Assembly: GCA_030374805.1 (NCBI GenBank)
Contig: JARGSG010000235.1
Span: 186,001-250,000, forward strand
DNA length: 64,000 bases
Direction: 5' to 3'
Origin: Gracilaria gracilis
Taxonomy: Eukaryota; Rhodophyta; Florideophyceae; Gracilariales; Gracilariaceae
The position numbers and the translations under genes are program-made. Numbering within the stretch: the first letter of the stretch is position 1; each line of letters starts with the position of its first letter. The notes under the pieces were generated by a model. It was given only the letters and a program-made list of their open reading frames with translations, ran no database searches and was not told where the DNA came from. Shown here one piece after another: positions 1 to 12,389 of this stretch.

Positions 1-1195
1 GGTTGGTAAGAACTGAATTGCATACGAAAGGTATTTTCTTTACGTCAACCTGAATCTGTTAGACTACCGTTCGTCTTCTCGCCCAAAGACGTATATTAAA
101 TCACGATAAAAGCATCACAACCAAGATAAGTAAGACAGGCACTTTTCAGCAAGGCCCAATTACTTACAACAATTTCTTTTAGGCATAAGTGATTACATGA
201 ACCAGCATAAGTTTTCAAAACTTATGCATGAGTTATGCTTTGATTAGAGAAGCATAACCACCAAATCTAATAAGTCGCTAAATCTTCATGGGCTTCCTCA
301 CAGAACCTGGCCTCGGTTGCTCTAAATCTGAGCAAAACTTCAAAGATACTATAAATATCTTCTGAACTGCAAAGTTTCAGAGCGTTTGATGAGCAGACGA
401 CGAAACTTTGCAAGTATACATTTTGCTTGTTTTAGAGAAAAGCATGAAATTTCGAAGTTTAGATGTCTAAATATCTACTTTCTTATGTCACCGTTGGCAA
501 TATTGTCTTAGGTTTTTGGGATATTTACCGTCTAAACACTACAATTTCTACTATAACGAAAAGCATGGAGTCTCAAATACTGAACTTATGCCACTTTTGT
601 TTCACTGTTTCTTTCCCTTTGCATAAGTTATGTTTGTCTTGTTCTGAAACTTTTGCCTTGCCAAGCTGGATTGCTTTCTGGCCCCCTATGAAAGTCTTAC
701 AAAATCTGGCAATAATGTGCTTTTAATGTCCGTCGGTAGTGATCACTTTTCAGTATAAAAACAGTACTGCGAAAAGACATTTCCTGCTTCATTGCTGTAG
801 AGCTGACAGTGACATTTGTGGGCTGAATTTAAATAAGCTCTCAAAGTGTATGAAATTGACGCAGGTGCATGCTGCGCAATCAAATTGAATTCTTCTCATA
901 CGCGGGAAGTTTCGATGAGATCACAGACTCCATTTTGTCCATACAAATTTATGATGCCCTAAAGAATCAAAATAACAGTTTGAACCCAGGAGACAGACAT
1001 CGAAGTATCATGTAAAACGAAGCTGCTTATTGTTGCCATCTTCGCTGCGATAAAAATAGTAACTCCACCACCCACATTATTGACCTCCTACTATTTTCAG
1101 GTCAAAAGTTTGCCCAACCTCGTAAAGCGATTCAGTCCATGGAAACTGACAAAGAGAGTGGCTTCAGCTCTTCCTTTTAACAATATATTTTTTGG
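1..1195. other. AT-rich region without recognisable gene
   Basis: No protein similarity is recognisable; the longest reading frame (463-726) has no known motif. The sequence repeatedly uses the octamer GCATAAGT and its complement. It contains a perfect 11-bp-arm hairpin at about 210-232 and a second inverted repeat (GTTATGCTT/AAGCATAAC) at about 232-260. These look like worn transposon-end sequence, but I cannot name a family. Confidence 0.4.
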
Positions 1196-2111
1196 ATGAA
1201 GGCATCCGCAACCACATTAATTTATGCCTCAAGGTCTATGCTTGCACGAAGTCATGGACTGAGTGTCGTGGTTAGGCAAAGGCGCTTCAAAGCGCTATTG
1301 GGTGCAGGGCCAGAGGTTTGTGCCGTCTTATGGAATACGATAAATATGAGATTGCGACGTATTTGCCGTCCATCTCATTTTCTCTGGGCTCTGCTATTCC
1401 TAAAGAACTATGCATCACAATCCGTTAACGCAACTATTACAGATTGTGACGACAAGGCGTGCAGAAAGTGGATTTGGATTGTACTTCACGCGCTGTCTGA
1501 GCTTAACTCTGTAAGTTACTTCAAAACCGTTTCAAATACCAAGAAACTTTTCGCTTCTAACATTGTGACAGATATGTTCCGAGAAACGCACTGTGGCATG
1601 TACTCGGACTCCAGCTCTAAGTGTCGATGGTGTTGATTTTTCTATACAAGAGCCCACACCTTTTGACAGTATATGGTACTCCCATAAATATAATGGACCG
1701 GGTCTCAGATATGAAATTGGAATTGATGCCAAAGTTGGTCAAATTGTTTGGTACAATGGACCTTATCCCTGCGGTTCATACAATGATCTAAAAATATTTA
1801 GGGCGAGGTTGAAGCTATGCCTTAACAAAAATGAGAAAGAAATTGCAGACAATGGATACGAAGATGGAAAATGCTTCACGCTCAAAAATACTGCCAGGAT
1901 TTCAAAGATGATTCATAGAAACGCAAGAGCTCAACACGACAAGTTTAATTACCGAATCAAGAGGTTTAGAGCTCATGGTTCAAAATCTAGGCACAAGCTT
2001 GAACTCCATTCGACTTGTTTCTTTCAGTTGCAAACATTGTCCACGCCGAGATCGCTCTTGGCGAAAAACTGTTTTCGAAAACTTTGTATTCGCAAAGTAT
2101 TTAGTTTTTAA
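1196..2111 (+). pseudogene. Harbinger-type DDE transposase relic, frameshifted
   Basis: This is a degraded DDE endonuclease-type (DDE_Tnp4-like) transposase. The first part (1196 to about 1590) has the N-terminal pattern of this family, with motifs such as PSHFLWALLFLKNY and CDDKACRKWIW. The second part (about 1593-2111) lies in another frame and holds the nuclease: SVDGVDFSI with the first Asp, ADNGYED with the second, and AQHDKFNYRIKRF near the end, where the usual catalytic Glu is Asp. The switch of frame near 1580-1600 and the missing downstream part make it a pseudogene. It is a different subfamily from the transposase at 3038-3829/26768-27576. No start codon is assigned with confidence. 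Confidence 0.75.
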
Positions 2112-2887
2112 TCTAAGAAACATTCTAGGGGAACATATATAGATAACCTTTTTTTCAATATGGTATCTGATTACAAAATTTTTGGTTACAGAGATGCACA
2201 GAAGAAAGCAAAATACGATTCTATAAATATTGTTCTCTTAACGGCGATTGATAAGCTGTTAGTGCATTGGTTACCAAAATCATAAATTTCATTACGAATT
2301 GTCGTATCAAATAATGCGGTTGATTTTGTGGGTCCTAAAACAAACGGAAAGGAGGAGTTCATTGATTTGTATGTGTGCTTAAGAGGGAGGGCGAGTAATA
2401 CATGGAAACATTGATTGGAATAAGAGTGAATTCCCATGATTGAAGTTTCATAACCTTGCTAAAGTGCTCAACTTCAGAAATGCCTAAAAACATTCTTTGC
2501 CCGTTTGGTATCGCACGGTTGGGAATAAGGTCATAACTAGCAATATTACTCGTACCTAAGTAGTTGGAGTTTGTGAAATTTTGCTTTTTCCCTCTACCTC
2601 CAGGAGCCCCAATGTCAAGCACGGGTCTCAGGCTCATTCTTCAAGAATTGTGAGCAAAGCGTGAGCCATACGTGTCACAAAATGATTGCTTCAGCTGAAA
2701 AGACCCGGCTCCTTTCTGAAATGCCCCCGTTTGGGGCGCTTTATAGGTTACTACGTTGCATAGTATGTACCCGTGACTACATACTGTACACGTAGCAAGA
2801 AGCAGATCATCATCATTGCTGTGCATATCTTGTAGGGGGGTGGGCAGCGTCGCACGACTCACAAAAGCTTTCTCCTCCACCCCGCCT
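2112..2887. other. Intergenic, nothing recognised
   Basis: Only short minus-strand frames (2359-2637, 2641-2880) are open, and neither has a known motif. I see no repeat or RNA gene here. Confidence 0.3.
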
Positions 2888-2925
2888 CAGGCCCGGTCTT
2901 AACAGAGTATGAATTCATGAATGGA
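2888..2925 (+). repeat. Left terminal inverted repeat, Harbinger-like element
   Basis: It reads inward TCAGGCCCG, then TCTT, ACAGAG and ATTCATGAAT. It matches the reverse complement of 36972-37009 with about six mismatches. It lies just upstream of the split transposase gene. Confidence 0.55.
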
Positions 2926-3037
2926 GCAAAAACATGTACGAGGAAAACTTTGAGATTTCTAACTTTATCTCTGCAAATTGAAGCCCAAACCTGCCCTCAA
3001 ACCTCCCCTTTTGTACCCCTAGGGGGCCGTGCTCTTC

Positions 3038-3829
3038 ATGTACATATGCACAATGTGCACACCGGAGACCCCGTATCTGGCCGAGACCACGCCGCGACTC
3101 CATGCTTTCAATGTAAAGTACGGCCTCGTTTCTGCTTACCGTCCTCCGGAGGCTTTTAAAAGTCGATCACCGCAAACGCAAAAGTTCTGGAAACAACATC
3201 GCCGATCAAGCAGCGCACAAAACGCTGCGTTGATCCGCTTTCATACGATGCTTTCTCTTGTCTGTTGCCTTTCTACTCACAACGGCGCTGGTACATCAAT
3301 CCCATACTTTCCATTGGAATATTTGACTTTACAGTTCTCCACGACGTACGTCTCTCTTGATTTTAAGCGAATCTTCATTGCGGCTTTTATCTCTAACAGC
3401 GGCTCTACAAACGCGCTTCTTCTCGGATCATTAATGGTGGTCGACCTCTACCGCACTACAACTAATGCGTTTCGGGCAGCCTATTCTATCGCAAAACCGG
3501 TTTCGAGATGTCGATCTGCGGTGGTGCATCCGGTTCAGGTTTTCGATGATGTTAAGAACGGGGTGAATGAAGCGACTTTCAAACGCGCGTTTAGAGTTTC
3601 TGAAGAGGTTTTCGAAACACTTCATCAACAGGTGGCCCCATATTTGAAGAAAAACGTAGGTATGGGAGAGCGTTCGAAGAGGAAGACAGTCCTTGAAAGT
3701 ACTCGATTGGCTATTACGCAACGAATGCTGGCTAGTGGTAGCTATCTGGATGTTATGATTGGTTTTAGTGTTGGACAGTCTACTGCATACGCGATATTTC
3801 ACGAAGCGCGAAAGGTGCTCATGAAGATA
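3038..3829 (+). pseudogene. PIF/Harbinger transposase, N-terminal part, split by retrotransposon A
   Basis: The frame is open from an ATG at 3038 (a GTG at 3029 is also open). The segment from about 3540 has the N-terminal helical domain of PIF/Harbinger (HARBI1-like, DDE_Tnp4) transposases: FRVSEEVFETLHQQVAPYL, then LAITQRMLASGSYLDV and FSVGQSTAYAIFHEA. The first 150 or so residues are not recognisable and may not be translated. The frame runs directly into the target duplication AGATA at 3825-3829, where retrotransposon A begins. The same codon frame resumes at 26768 on the other side of A with the next part of the same protein. The insertion therefore interrupted one gene, and the two halves are not separate genes. 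Confidence 0.85.
3825..3829. repeat. Target site duplication AGATA, left copy (element A)
   Basis: AGATA directly precedes the 5' LTR and is repeated at 26763-26767 directly after the 3' LTR. A 5-bp duplication is normal for Ty3/gypsy integrases. Confidence 0.9.
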
Positions 3830-4680
3830 TGAATTACAACACTCCTTGAAGGCGATTGGAAGTACTTAGTTAATTTCCACATCATGCGTCAGTAGATATA
3901 TATGAGCTACACCGCTATTAGCGTGTCGCCTCGCTGAGGTAATTTGCACACATGTACACTTGGATTGCACGGATCGAGGCGCCGCTTAGCGGGTGTGAAT
4001 AGCACACGTGTAGCACGGATATGCCGGAGGCAGTGCATCCAGCATTGCTGTATTTACTTAGATATTTTATAGATTATTTTGCCCGGCGCACCCACTGTCT
4101 TGGTGCGCCGAGCTCAGTACCTAGAAAGTTGGGCATCGCTCTCCCAAGTAAACTGCCCCTTGCCAAGCAAGTGCTTCCTAGCTCTAACTATCACGCCTTC
4201 GCGGATTGTTCACCTCCAAGTGGAGTGACAGCCGTGTTGTTCACGTATAGTTACCCACCCTTGTGGCGCTCAGAGTATAACCACTATTTGTGTTTCTCGT
4301 TCCGACCTATTGTCGTATACTCGCCCCTGTATTGGGTTTGCTTTATTCTCTCTCTTTTCCCCACTCTGGTGGTTCGCTTTCTCCCCGTTTTTGGGTTTGC
4401 CTTTTTGCCCTGTTCGCAGTGGCCCGTTTCCGACATCTTCTCGTTGCCGTGCTACTCTCTTTCGAGTACTCATCTCGTGACCGTGTGAACACGTGAATCT
4501 CTAGCGACTACTAATCAGCCTCACGCTCCGACGCTTGTCGAGGTGGTTTGACCTCGGATTTACACCCGGCTTAGCTGTGTCATTCCCGGAGTGCTCCGTT
4601 CGCTGTGCTGCCCTGTCGAGGGGAAGATTCTGAACGTCTTCGTGAGCTTGCGCTTTTCCCGCCAAAGGCGTTGCTCCACA
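3830..4680 (+). repeat. 5' LTR of element A
   Basis: It begins TGAATTACAACACTCC and ends GGCGTTGCTCCACA. It matches 25910-26762. Reading frames inside it (for example 4021-4496) recur in the 3' LTR and show no protein motif, so I treat them as chance. Confidence 0.93.
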
Positions 4681-4682
4681 AG

Positions 4683-4702
4683 TGGTCTCCCGACTTAGAA
4701 AC
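4683..4702 (+). other. Primer binding site, element A
   Basis: TGGTCTCCCGACTTAG begins two bases after the 5' LTR, the expected place and 5'-TGG start for tRNA priming. Element B has the same sequence at the same spacing. I did not identify the tRNA. Confidence 0.75.
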
Positions 4703-4841
4703 GATTTGTTTTTGTCAGAAGATTCACTCGTGAATTCACTCGTTGCGAGGTTAGTCCTTTTGCCCTTTTCTCCATTTAGAGGTTCACTGGAAGTCGCAGC
4801 CAATTGGCTGTCGGTTATCGCGTTGTACGGTTGTTTTGATT

Positions 4842-6701
4842 ATGTCGTCATCGGATCGCCCGAAGACACGCAGTCAGACTGGAAGATCGGATCCGCCACT
4901 TCCGTCACGGATCCCCACCTGTTCACGGTCCCGGACCGAAGGGATGCCGGCTACTGAAGCTGTGCTGACGACCACTCGACTTCCGCTCACGTCGTTGATT
5001 AACCCTCATCGAGGTGATGAACTGGCTCCTGCCGTTGCTGGTCCCGCCCCTATCGTAGGAGGTACGGTTCCTTCAGTAGCTCCCACTCCGGAGGCATTTC
5101 TGAGGGCTACTGTCAATGACACCCCCCACTTAACTGTGGAAGAGCAGTTTCGCTCTATGCGGGCTGCCCACGCTACCCTTGCTAAGGAGTTGTCGCTACT
5201 TCGAAAGAAGGTGGATGACACTGCTTTGCAGGACTTTTCTGAGGATCTCCGCGTATTGCGTGGTGATGTCAACTCCCTCTTGGAAGCTTTCGGAAGAACC
5301 GCTAATTTCGTGGAGGACGTGGCTGAGAAGTTTACTCGCCTCCGCGCCCGTTTGGAAACGGTGGAACAAACTGTCCTGGTTGGAGCCAATCGCACGCCTG
5401 AGCCGGTTGCTGTTTCACACCGTGACAAGAAGGTCAGTGGATCCAAAGCACGCAAGGAGCGGAAAAACTACGACTCTGATTCTTCAGCATCTTCTCCTTC
5501 TTCACGTCGGTCAACCGGGTGTGATTCGTCCGACTCGTCGGTAGGAGAAGCTCCTCGTGAGCGTTCGTCACGCTCAAAGCGTTCATCAGCCACCCAAGGT
5601 GTGATACGCGCCCGCTCGAAGGGAAAGAAGCACTCCGGATTAAAAGAGTTGAACCCTACCAAGCTGCTCTACAAGAAGCTGTTGTCATACCGGTATTACC
5701 GTTTGGAGGACTACTCATTGGATAGAACTCCCCGTGGGACGGGAAAGTTCAAAGACTGTATCAAACGGATGCAGCTGTCGCTCCGTAATCAACTGTTTAC
5801 AGGCGATGATCCCATCTTGGTGTCGGATTTCCTATCATGCTTTGTAGCGGAAGCCGACATCCTTGGGATGAATGAAGGGAAGGCGTTTGTCGCGCTGCCC
5901 TATTTTCTACGCGGACTTGCGGAAGATCAGTACAACTCTGTAAGAGGTTCATCTCGTGCCTCTGAAGGAGGGGTTACCTGATGGCCTGAAGCAGTTCAGT
6001 ATCTACTGAGGTCCTATGCCACTGGCACCGCCATCCAGTTGGCTATCCTCGCTCTGAGAGACACTAAACAACGCCCTGGCGAAACGGAAACCGATTACTC
6101 TGTGCGCCTAAATAAGGCCTTCCACAGATGTGGCAATGTTTACTCCGCTCAAGAGCGTCGTACCATGTTCGTTGATGGGCTAGACCCGGCTATACGGACC
6201 CTAGTGGCCCGTCGCCGTGAAGAGAACCGTAAGATTACGTACTTGGAACTGGTGCAGTATGCACGCGCCGAAGGCGCCGCGCTACGCGCACGAGTCCCGG
6301 GTACCCGGTTGAAGTCCGCTAAAGCGTTGATGTTGGAATCGGGAACCCCGTCGGCGTCAATGCTTGCTGATGAACAATCCCAAAAGAAGTATGATCAGGT
6401 GCACTTTGCCCGTAGCGACGTGCTTTCAATCCCGACAACGGAGCTTCCCTCAACCACGGATGCCTCGTTTCAAACGGCTCCGGACGATACACTGCTGTAT
6501 GCAGATTCGAACCGAGTTTGACCGCCTCGACTGTCATATGAGAATGGTGGAACCCGGGCTTCACGGCCTGGCTGGCAAGCTTCCCGCCCAGCGGTGCGAT
6601 TCTCGAATACTCGGAACGCCAATGCCATTGTTGGATTGATCTGTCACCTCTGCTATACGCAAGGACATACTTCTCCGCAGTGCGTTTTAACCATGCGTGA
6701 A
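4842..6701 (+). pseudogene. gag: gag of element A, with in-frame stops
   Basis: This is the structural gag region, starting at the ATG at 4842. In order it shows a disordered start, a heptad-rich coiled coil (about residues 105-185), a Ser-rich basic stretch, the capsid-like helical region, and a CCHC zinc knuckle at 6642-6683 (CHLCYTQGHTSPQC). Two TGA codons interrupt the same frame. The first is at 5979-5981, where element B has Cys in GGVTCWPEAV. The second is at 6519-6521. In this copy gag continues in the same frame into protease, unlike element B. It matches the gag of B closely over its whole length, which supports the reading through both stops. It is no longer functional as a single protein. 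Confidence 0.88.
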
Positions 6702-8042
6702 TGGGCAAAAGTCATTGCCAACTACGAAGCCCTCTCCCCTGAAGAGAAGGCTTCCGTTCCGATGGCATCGTACATCCGCGCGGAGATGGATATTCCACCC
6801 ACAATTGCGGCTCCGATTGCCCAGAACATGGTGACCTCTCACCCTCGTGCCCCTCTCGAGGGAAATTCAACCGCTACTGCGGACGCTTCTGCCGCTGGTG
6901 TCCAGGCATCAATGGTTCAGAACACTGAGCACACGCCTCAGGCCGAATCTGCTCAGATAATTGTGGGAGTCTCCTCTCTTGAAGAGGCGCCCTCAGAGTT
7001 GAGGCTGAAGGCGCCCGAGGCGTCCCTGCCTCGCTCCCAGGTCCGAATTCTCTCGAGGAAACAGGCCGTCGAAGGCGTGAACTCAGAACACCTTGGTGTT
7101 TTTCGTCGACCGTGGATACGGGTAAGAAATAACCGGTTCCCAGATAGAGTTATGGTGATGGTCAAGCGTAATTACGAGGTCTATGCCGACCTTGGCCTTT
7201 CACTCCAGTTTATGGTGCGTTATCTCACTGTACTGGATACAGGCGCAGGTCCAAACTTCATTGTTGAGACAGCATTGCCACCCGCCTTGCGGTCACACAT
7301 TCGCCGTGGCGACATTCATGACGTCATGGACGCGAATAACAACCCGTTGTCAACGGTAGGATACATCGAGTGGGTAATTTGCTTGGGTTCATGCGTGGTG
7401 AAGCTCGACTTTGTCGTTTGTCGGTCCCCGGCCGCCCCAGTCATTTTGGGTTGTGACTTTCTCGACCGCTTTGTCGATGCCATTAGGCCCCGCCAGAGTC
7501 GTGTTGAAATGGAAGATGGTTCGTCCGTGCCGATTGTTCGTCGTCCTTTGAGGCATGCCTCCAAGAAGCATGTACCTCTACCTGCGGCGCAGGAAGCGCC
7601 ACCGAGTTCTTGGGAATCTACGAAGCTTCGTGTTGCCTCCGCGACACGCGTGCCTCCAGAGTCTCAAGTCTGGGTACAGGTGAACTCCCGTCAACACGGC
7701 TTACGAATCGTTCAGCCATTGCCGTCGTTGTATGATAAATACTCTCTTGCCCTTGCTAATGGAGTGGTCCAGGGGGAACCGGATAATCCGTTTTACGTGT
7801 TGATAGCCAATCTAGGCAAAACAACCCAGTATCTGGTGAAAAACCAAGTGATTGGCTCCGTCATGCCGCATCCAACTGCGTTGGTACCGACGAAGATGAC
7901 TGCTGCCGATGTGCTCGGAATCGTTCACTCTAAGGAGGGGGAGGAGTCTGGATCTCATTCGCCTCCGTCGCCGAGTCTCTCGGGTCAGCAACCTGTTAAA
8001 AGACACGTGTTCCGACGAGTTACGACCAATTGGACCCAGTGA
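6702..8042 (+). pseudogene. pol: Protease region of pol, element A
   Basis: This is the in-frame continuation of gag and contains a retropepsin-like active site VLDTGAGPNFIV near 7230-7265, preceded by a variable linker. The fold-supporting segment VILGCDFLDRF lies about 70 residues later. The frame closes at 8040-8042, and the reverse transcriptase continues in another frame from about 8030. In element B the same junction is read through without interruption, so a frameshift near 8015-8035 is a lesion of this copy. Confidence 0.85.
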
Positions 8043-11000
8043 AGGAATTGGAAGAACTCGACCTTGGCCATGTTCCGGAGACACAACGCAAACGACTGCG
8101 CGATATGCTTCGTGAATTCACCAAAATGTGGAATGGTTCTCTCGGAGAGATAAATACCACGGAACACCGGATTGATCTCCTTCCGAGCTCTCGGCCGGAA
8201 GCCCAACATCCGTACAGGGCAGGGCCCAAGGCCAGAGAAGAAGAGCAATTTCAGGTGGAAAAGATGCTCCGTGCAGAAGGTATAGAACCGGCACATTCGC
8301 CGTGGGCATCACCAGTGGTACTGGCTCCGAAACCGGATGGTTTCTGGCGCTTCTCTATCGACTATCGTCGTCTAAATGCTCTTACCGTCAAGGACGTGTA
8401 CCCTATTCCACTTATGGATGAATACATCGATTCTAGTGGAAATACTACCGTATTCACGGCATTGGATGCTAACTGGAGATACTGGCAGGTTCCAGTGAGG
8501 AAGTAGGATCAGGACAAGACAGCGTTTGTCTGCCATTCTGGCCTTTACCGTTTTAAACGGATGCCCTTTGGTTTTACCATTGCTCCCGCTACTTTTCAGC
8601 GTGCTATTGATATCCTACTGGCCCGCTTCAAGTGGCGTACTTGTCTCGTCTACCTCGACGACATCATTGTATTCTCAGATAATCTGGATGGTCACCTCAC
8701 ACATGTGAGAGATATAATGGCCACGTTACGGGACGCCAGAGTGACACTCAAGCTGAGGAAATGCGAATTCTTCACGGATACTGTCAAGTATCTGGGTCAC
8801 ATAATCCGTCCAGAACGCGTCATGATCGAGGAAGCTCGTGTGAAGTCACTGAAACAGGCCACGGAACCGACTAACCAGACTGAACTAAGATCCTTTCTAG
8901 GATTAATCAACGTCTATAGACGGTTTATTCCCAACTTCGCGGACATTGCGGCACCTCTCAACGCGCTTCTGCGGAAGGGTCAACCGCCTAAGTTGGACCC
9001 ATTCACGTCTACTCAGACTGAAGCCTTTAACTCTCTCAAAGAGGCTGTAATCACGGCACCAGTATTGTCACTACCGAAACCGGGACTTTCATATACCGTG
9101 GACACGGATTCTAGTGACTACCAGGTAGGCTGCGAACTGTTTTAAACCACCCCAGAGGGGGGACGCAAGCCAATTGGGTACTGGTCCCGTTCGTTGAACG
9201 TGCATGAGAAGAATTAATTCGTCTCGGAGAAGGAATGTCTTGCAGTCGTGTGGACATTATGCACACTACGCCCCTACCTCATGGGTGCTCATTTCACCGT
9301 TTACATGGATCACTCATCATTGGGATGGCTATTCTCCATATCGGAGCCTTCAGGCCGCTTAATGGGTTGGAGACTGCTTCTTGCAGAGTTCGACTTCGAC
9401 GTCGCCTACAAGAAGGGCGCCAACAATACACAAGCCGACGCCCTTTCTCGCCTAGCCACCACAGGGGAAGCGTTATCCGTCGATGACGGGGAAATACCCT
9501 GCTTCGCAGTTGACGACTACACCGCAGGTCAAATGGATGATATCGAAGAGGAATGGCCAGACGAACTGGATTTTGACCAGGAACTGGATGACCTACTCGC
9601 TGTCAGCGAAAGTGCGAACCCCCTACCAGGGATCTTCGTACCGGTCACAACGGAAGAGATGGTTAGCGAACAATTCAGCGATCCCTACTGCACGAAGATT
9701 CGGGCGCAACTCAATGGAGGAGCTGATCTCCCCTTTCGGGTGAATGATATTAGATACCTCGTTCGCACGGTAACTGGAAACCCACAAATAGTGGTGCCAC
9801 ACGCCCTACAATCTCGGGTGTTACACTTATCACACTATGCTAAACTTAGTGGTCACGTCGGAGGACGGAAACTGTACCTTACATTGCGAAAGAAATTCTA
9901 CTGGCCAGCAATGGCTGTGGATTGCTACGCAACTGTGCGGTTCTGCCCCGAGTGTGCTCGGAATCGCGTCAAGCTTCGCCGCCATGCGACGAAGTTGAAG
10001 CTCTTCCCCGCAAGGGCGCCCCTGGAATTCGTAGCTATCGATATTTTGGGACCGTTCCCCGCTACTAAGCGACGTAACAAATATCTACTCGTAATCACGG
10101 ATCGTTTCTCGAAGCTCGTTCGTACCGTACCACTACAGAGAATCACGTCACTGACGGTTGCGCAAGCATTCGTCACCCATTGGGCATTCGTCTACGGTCC
10201 ACCGGTGGATCTACTTTCCGACAACGGGAAACAGTTTGCCTCCCGGTTCTTCGGGGATGTATGCAGAATTCTGGATGTCAAGAATCTCTTCATGACAACC
10301 TACCACCCCGAGTGTAATGGGCAAACTGAACGGTTTAAACGGACGCTGTTAGCAGCACTCCGTTCAAACGTAGCCGATCACCCCACCACGTGGGACCTGT
10401 TCACCGATGCGCTGACATTCGCATACAACACTCAGGTACACCGTACAACGGGATTGACTCCATTTGAATTTGTTCTGTCTCGCACCCCACCGCCCGTGGC
10501 GCTTGAAGCACAGCCAACGCTGGATCAATTTCCTTCGACGAAGGGATACAGGGAAATCTGGAAGACATGGCTTACCAAGCTGGTCCGTGCAGCACAACGG
10601 TCAATGTCCCAGTCACAAGCCGCATATAAGCGTGATTTCGATGAGCGAGCCCCTCGAAGACCACCCGCCCTTAAGGAAGGAGACTATGTGTTCATCCGTA
10701 AGGAGTATTGGAACCCAGGCAAGGAGAAACGCCACAAGCTCTCACCCGTCTCCGACGGTCCTTTCAAGACAATTGCTGTGGAATCCGACACTGTCGTGGT
10801 GGAGATGGGTCAGCAACACGAACGCATTTCCCGCGATCGCGTGGTTTTTGCACCCCCACCTGCAGGAAACGACCCCTCAAGTGGACATTCTACCGCAGAA
10901 GCGGAAACGAACACTACGGAAACACCGGATCCACCCCCGATCGGCCGTCTTAAGGAGGTACCACACCCTAATAGGGGACTTTCGGATTTGCCGATGTTAT

Positions 11001-12215
11001 CGAAATCTACGCGCCCTGGTGCTTCGCTGTCTGAAGCCTCGCCACCTGGCGTAATTATTCGCCGCCTTGGCGCGTTGACACCCACTCCCCATGTCGCTCT
11101 ATCTAAGGAGGGGGAGGGACTCGTTAATCTTCTTGCTTCCGCGCTGTCGCGTGAGGAACACCGTGTGGCACGGAAGAGAGACACCGATAATGCGCAATCA
11201 AAGCCCTCTCGGGAGCCCGGCGTCTCGTCAAACTCGCCGCGCATCAACGCAGAAGCGGAATCGTCACCAGAGACTACCCCAGTGCCGGACACGACCGAGG
11301 AGACTCAGCCGTTACCGGCGAAGCCGTTGCCTACGCCGCATAGCGCGCCTGGAGTGACTACGTCGCATAACGGAGTGCAAATACCGCCTAGGGCGCCATT
11401 GAGCTCGCACGTCCAAGACGGAGAAGAGCCGTCGGAGTCTAAGTCGCCCAACACGCCTGAGGTGGGCCACAACGTGAACACGTCGTTAAATGCCCAGCAG
11501 GGAAGTGCCAACCGTAACACACGGACTACACCTGTAAGGGAGATCAGCTCAGCGAGCGAACCACGTCGACAAACCGAGCTGATACCTCCCGTTCATACGG
11601 AGGCGGAACACGCCACGGTGCAGACCAATAACGGCCACCCGTTGACAACGTCACGTGCCACCACGGCGAGGCCCGGTTCAATCAGGGTTACTGTTGACGC
11701 GAGCGCTTTCGACGCCACACACAACTCTGTCGAGACTGTCGCTACCACGCAAACTTGCGGTACGCCCACCTGGAACCCCCGCGGGAGAAGGAACTCTACC
11801 GGAACTAGGAAACGGGAACACCAACACCGCAAGACGCGTGACAACCGGCCCAAGTAGGGGACCACACCGCGAAGGTACAGTGCCGCCATCCTTGTTGGAC
11901 ACAACTCGGTCTAATTGGAGCATCGACGCAGTGCCACACACGGTGTAACCGCCGGAGAGCTCTCCGAAGCAGGGTGTCGTAATCACACGGCAAGGCCGGG
12001 GAGTCTTCCGACAGGAGTTCGTAGTCGACCACATAGTGGAACAATCATAACACAAGTTGGGGTACATACAGTATCTCGTACGTTGGTATGGCTACGGACC
12101 CGAGGCTGACTCGGATGAGCCAATCGAGCATCTCCCACGATCGAAAGTAGTGCAGTACCATCGGCGTACTCTCACGGGTCTCCCGGCGACAATTGTCAAC
12201 GCCCAAGTGGGATAA
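8030..12215 (+). pseudogene. pol: Reverse transcriptase, RNase H, integrase and chromodomain of element A
   Basis: The RT follows KPDGFWRFSIDYRRLN with the catalytic YLDD at 8651-8662. RNase H and the GPY-type linker follow. The integrase has its HHCC zinc site at about 9820-9970 and catalytic residues in AIDILG, SDNGKQF and GQTERF (about 10035-10330). A proline- and charge-rich linker of about 500 residues then leads to a worn chromodomain near 12010-12215 (YLVRWYGYGPEADSDEPIEHL). Lesions are a TAG at 8504, a TAA at 9143, a TAA at 9215 where B has Tyr, and frame changes after 11857. The chromodomain marks the chromovirus clade, in which it is known to steer integration to particular chromatin. 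Confidence 0.9.
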
Positions 12216-12389
12216 CACACCCCGAAGGGGAAGAAGCTAGCTCACCTAGAAGGAAGTTGAGGAGTGGGAGAAGACGAAGCTGGCACTTGGGAAAGGAAAA
12301 ATATACGTCATAGACGGAACTAGGTTTAATGGCCATCAAGGCTATATCCTACAACAACACTGCATAGCGGGAATCAGGTGTAAGATGGA
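12216..12389. other. Gap between pol and antisense gene, element A
   Basis: This short spacer separates the convergent 3' ends of pol (+) and the antisense gene (-). No hairpin or other motif stands out. Confidence 0.3.

Noticed and set aside
4021-4496. Open frames inside the LTRs of A (also 26101-26596) as genes.
   Set aside because: They lack motifs, and their copies in the two LTRs have drifted in frame and length. They are chance frames in regulatory repeats.
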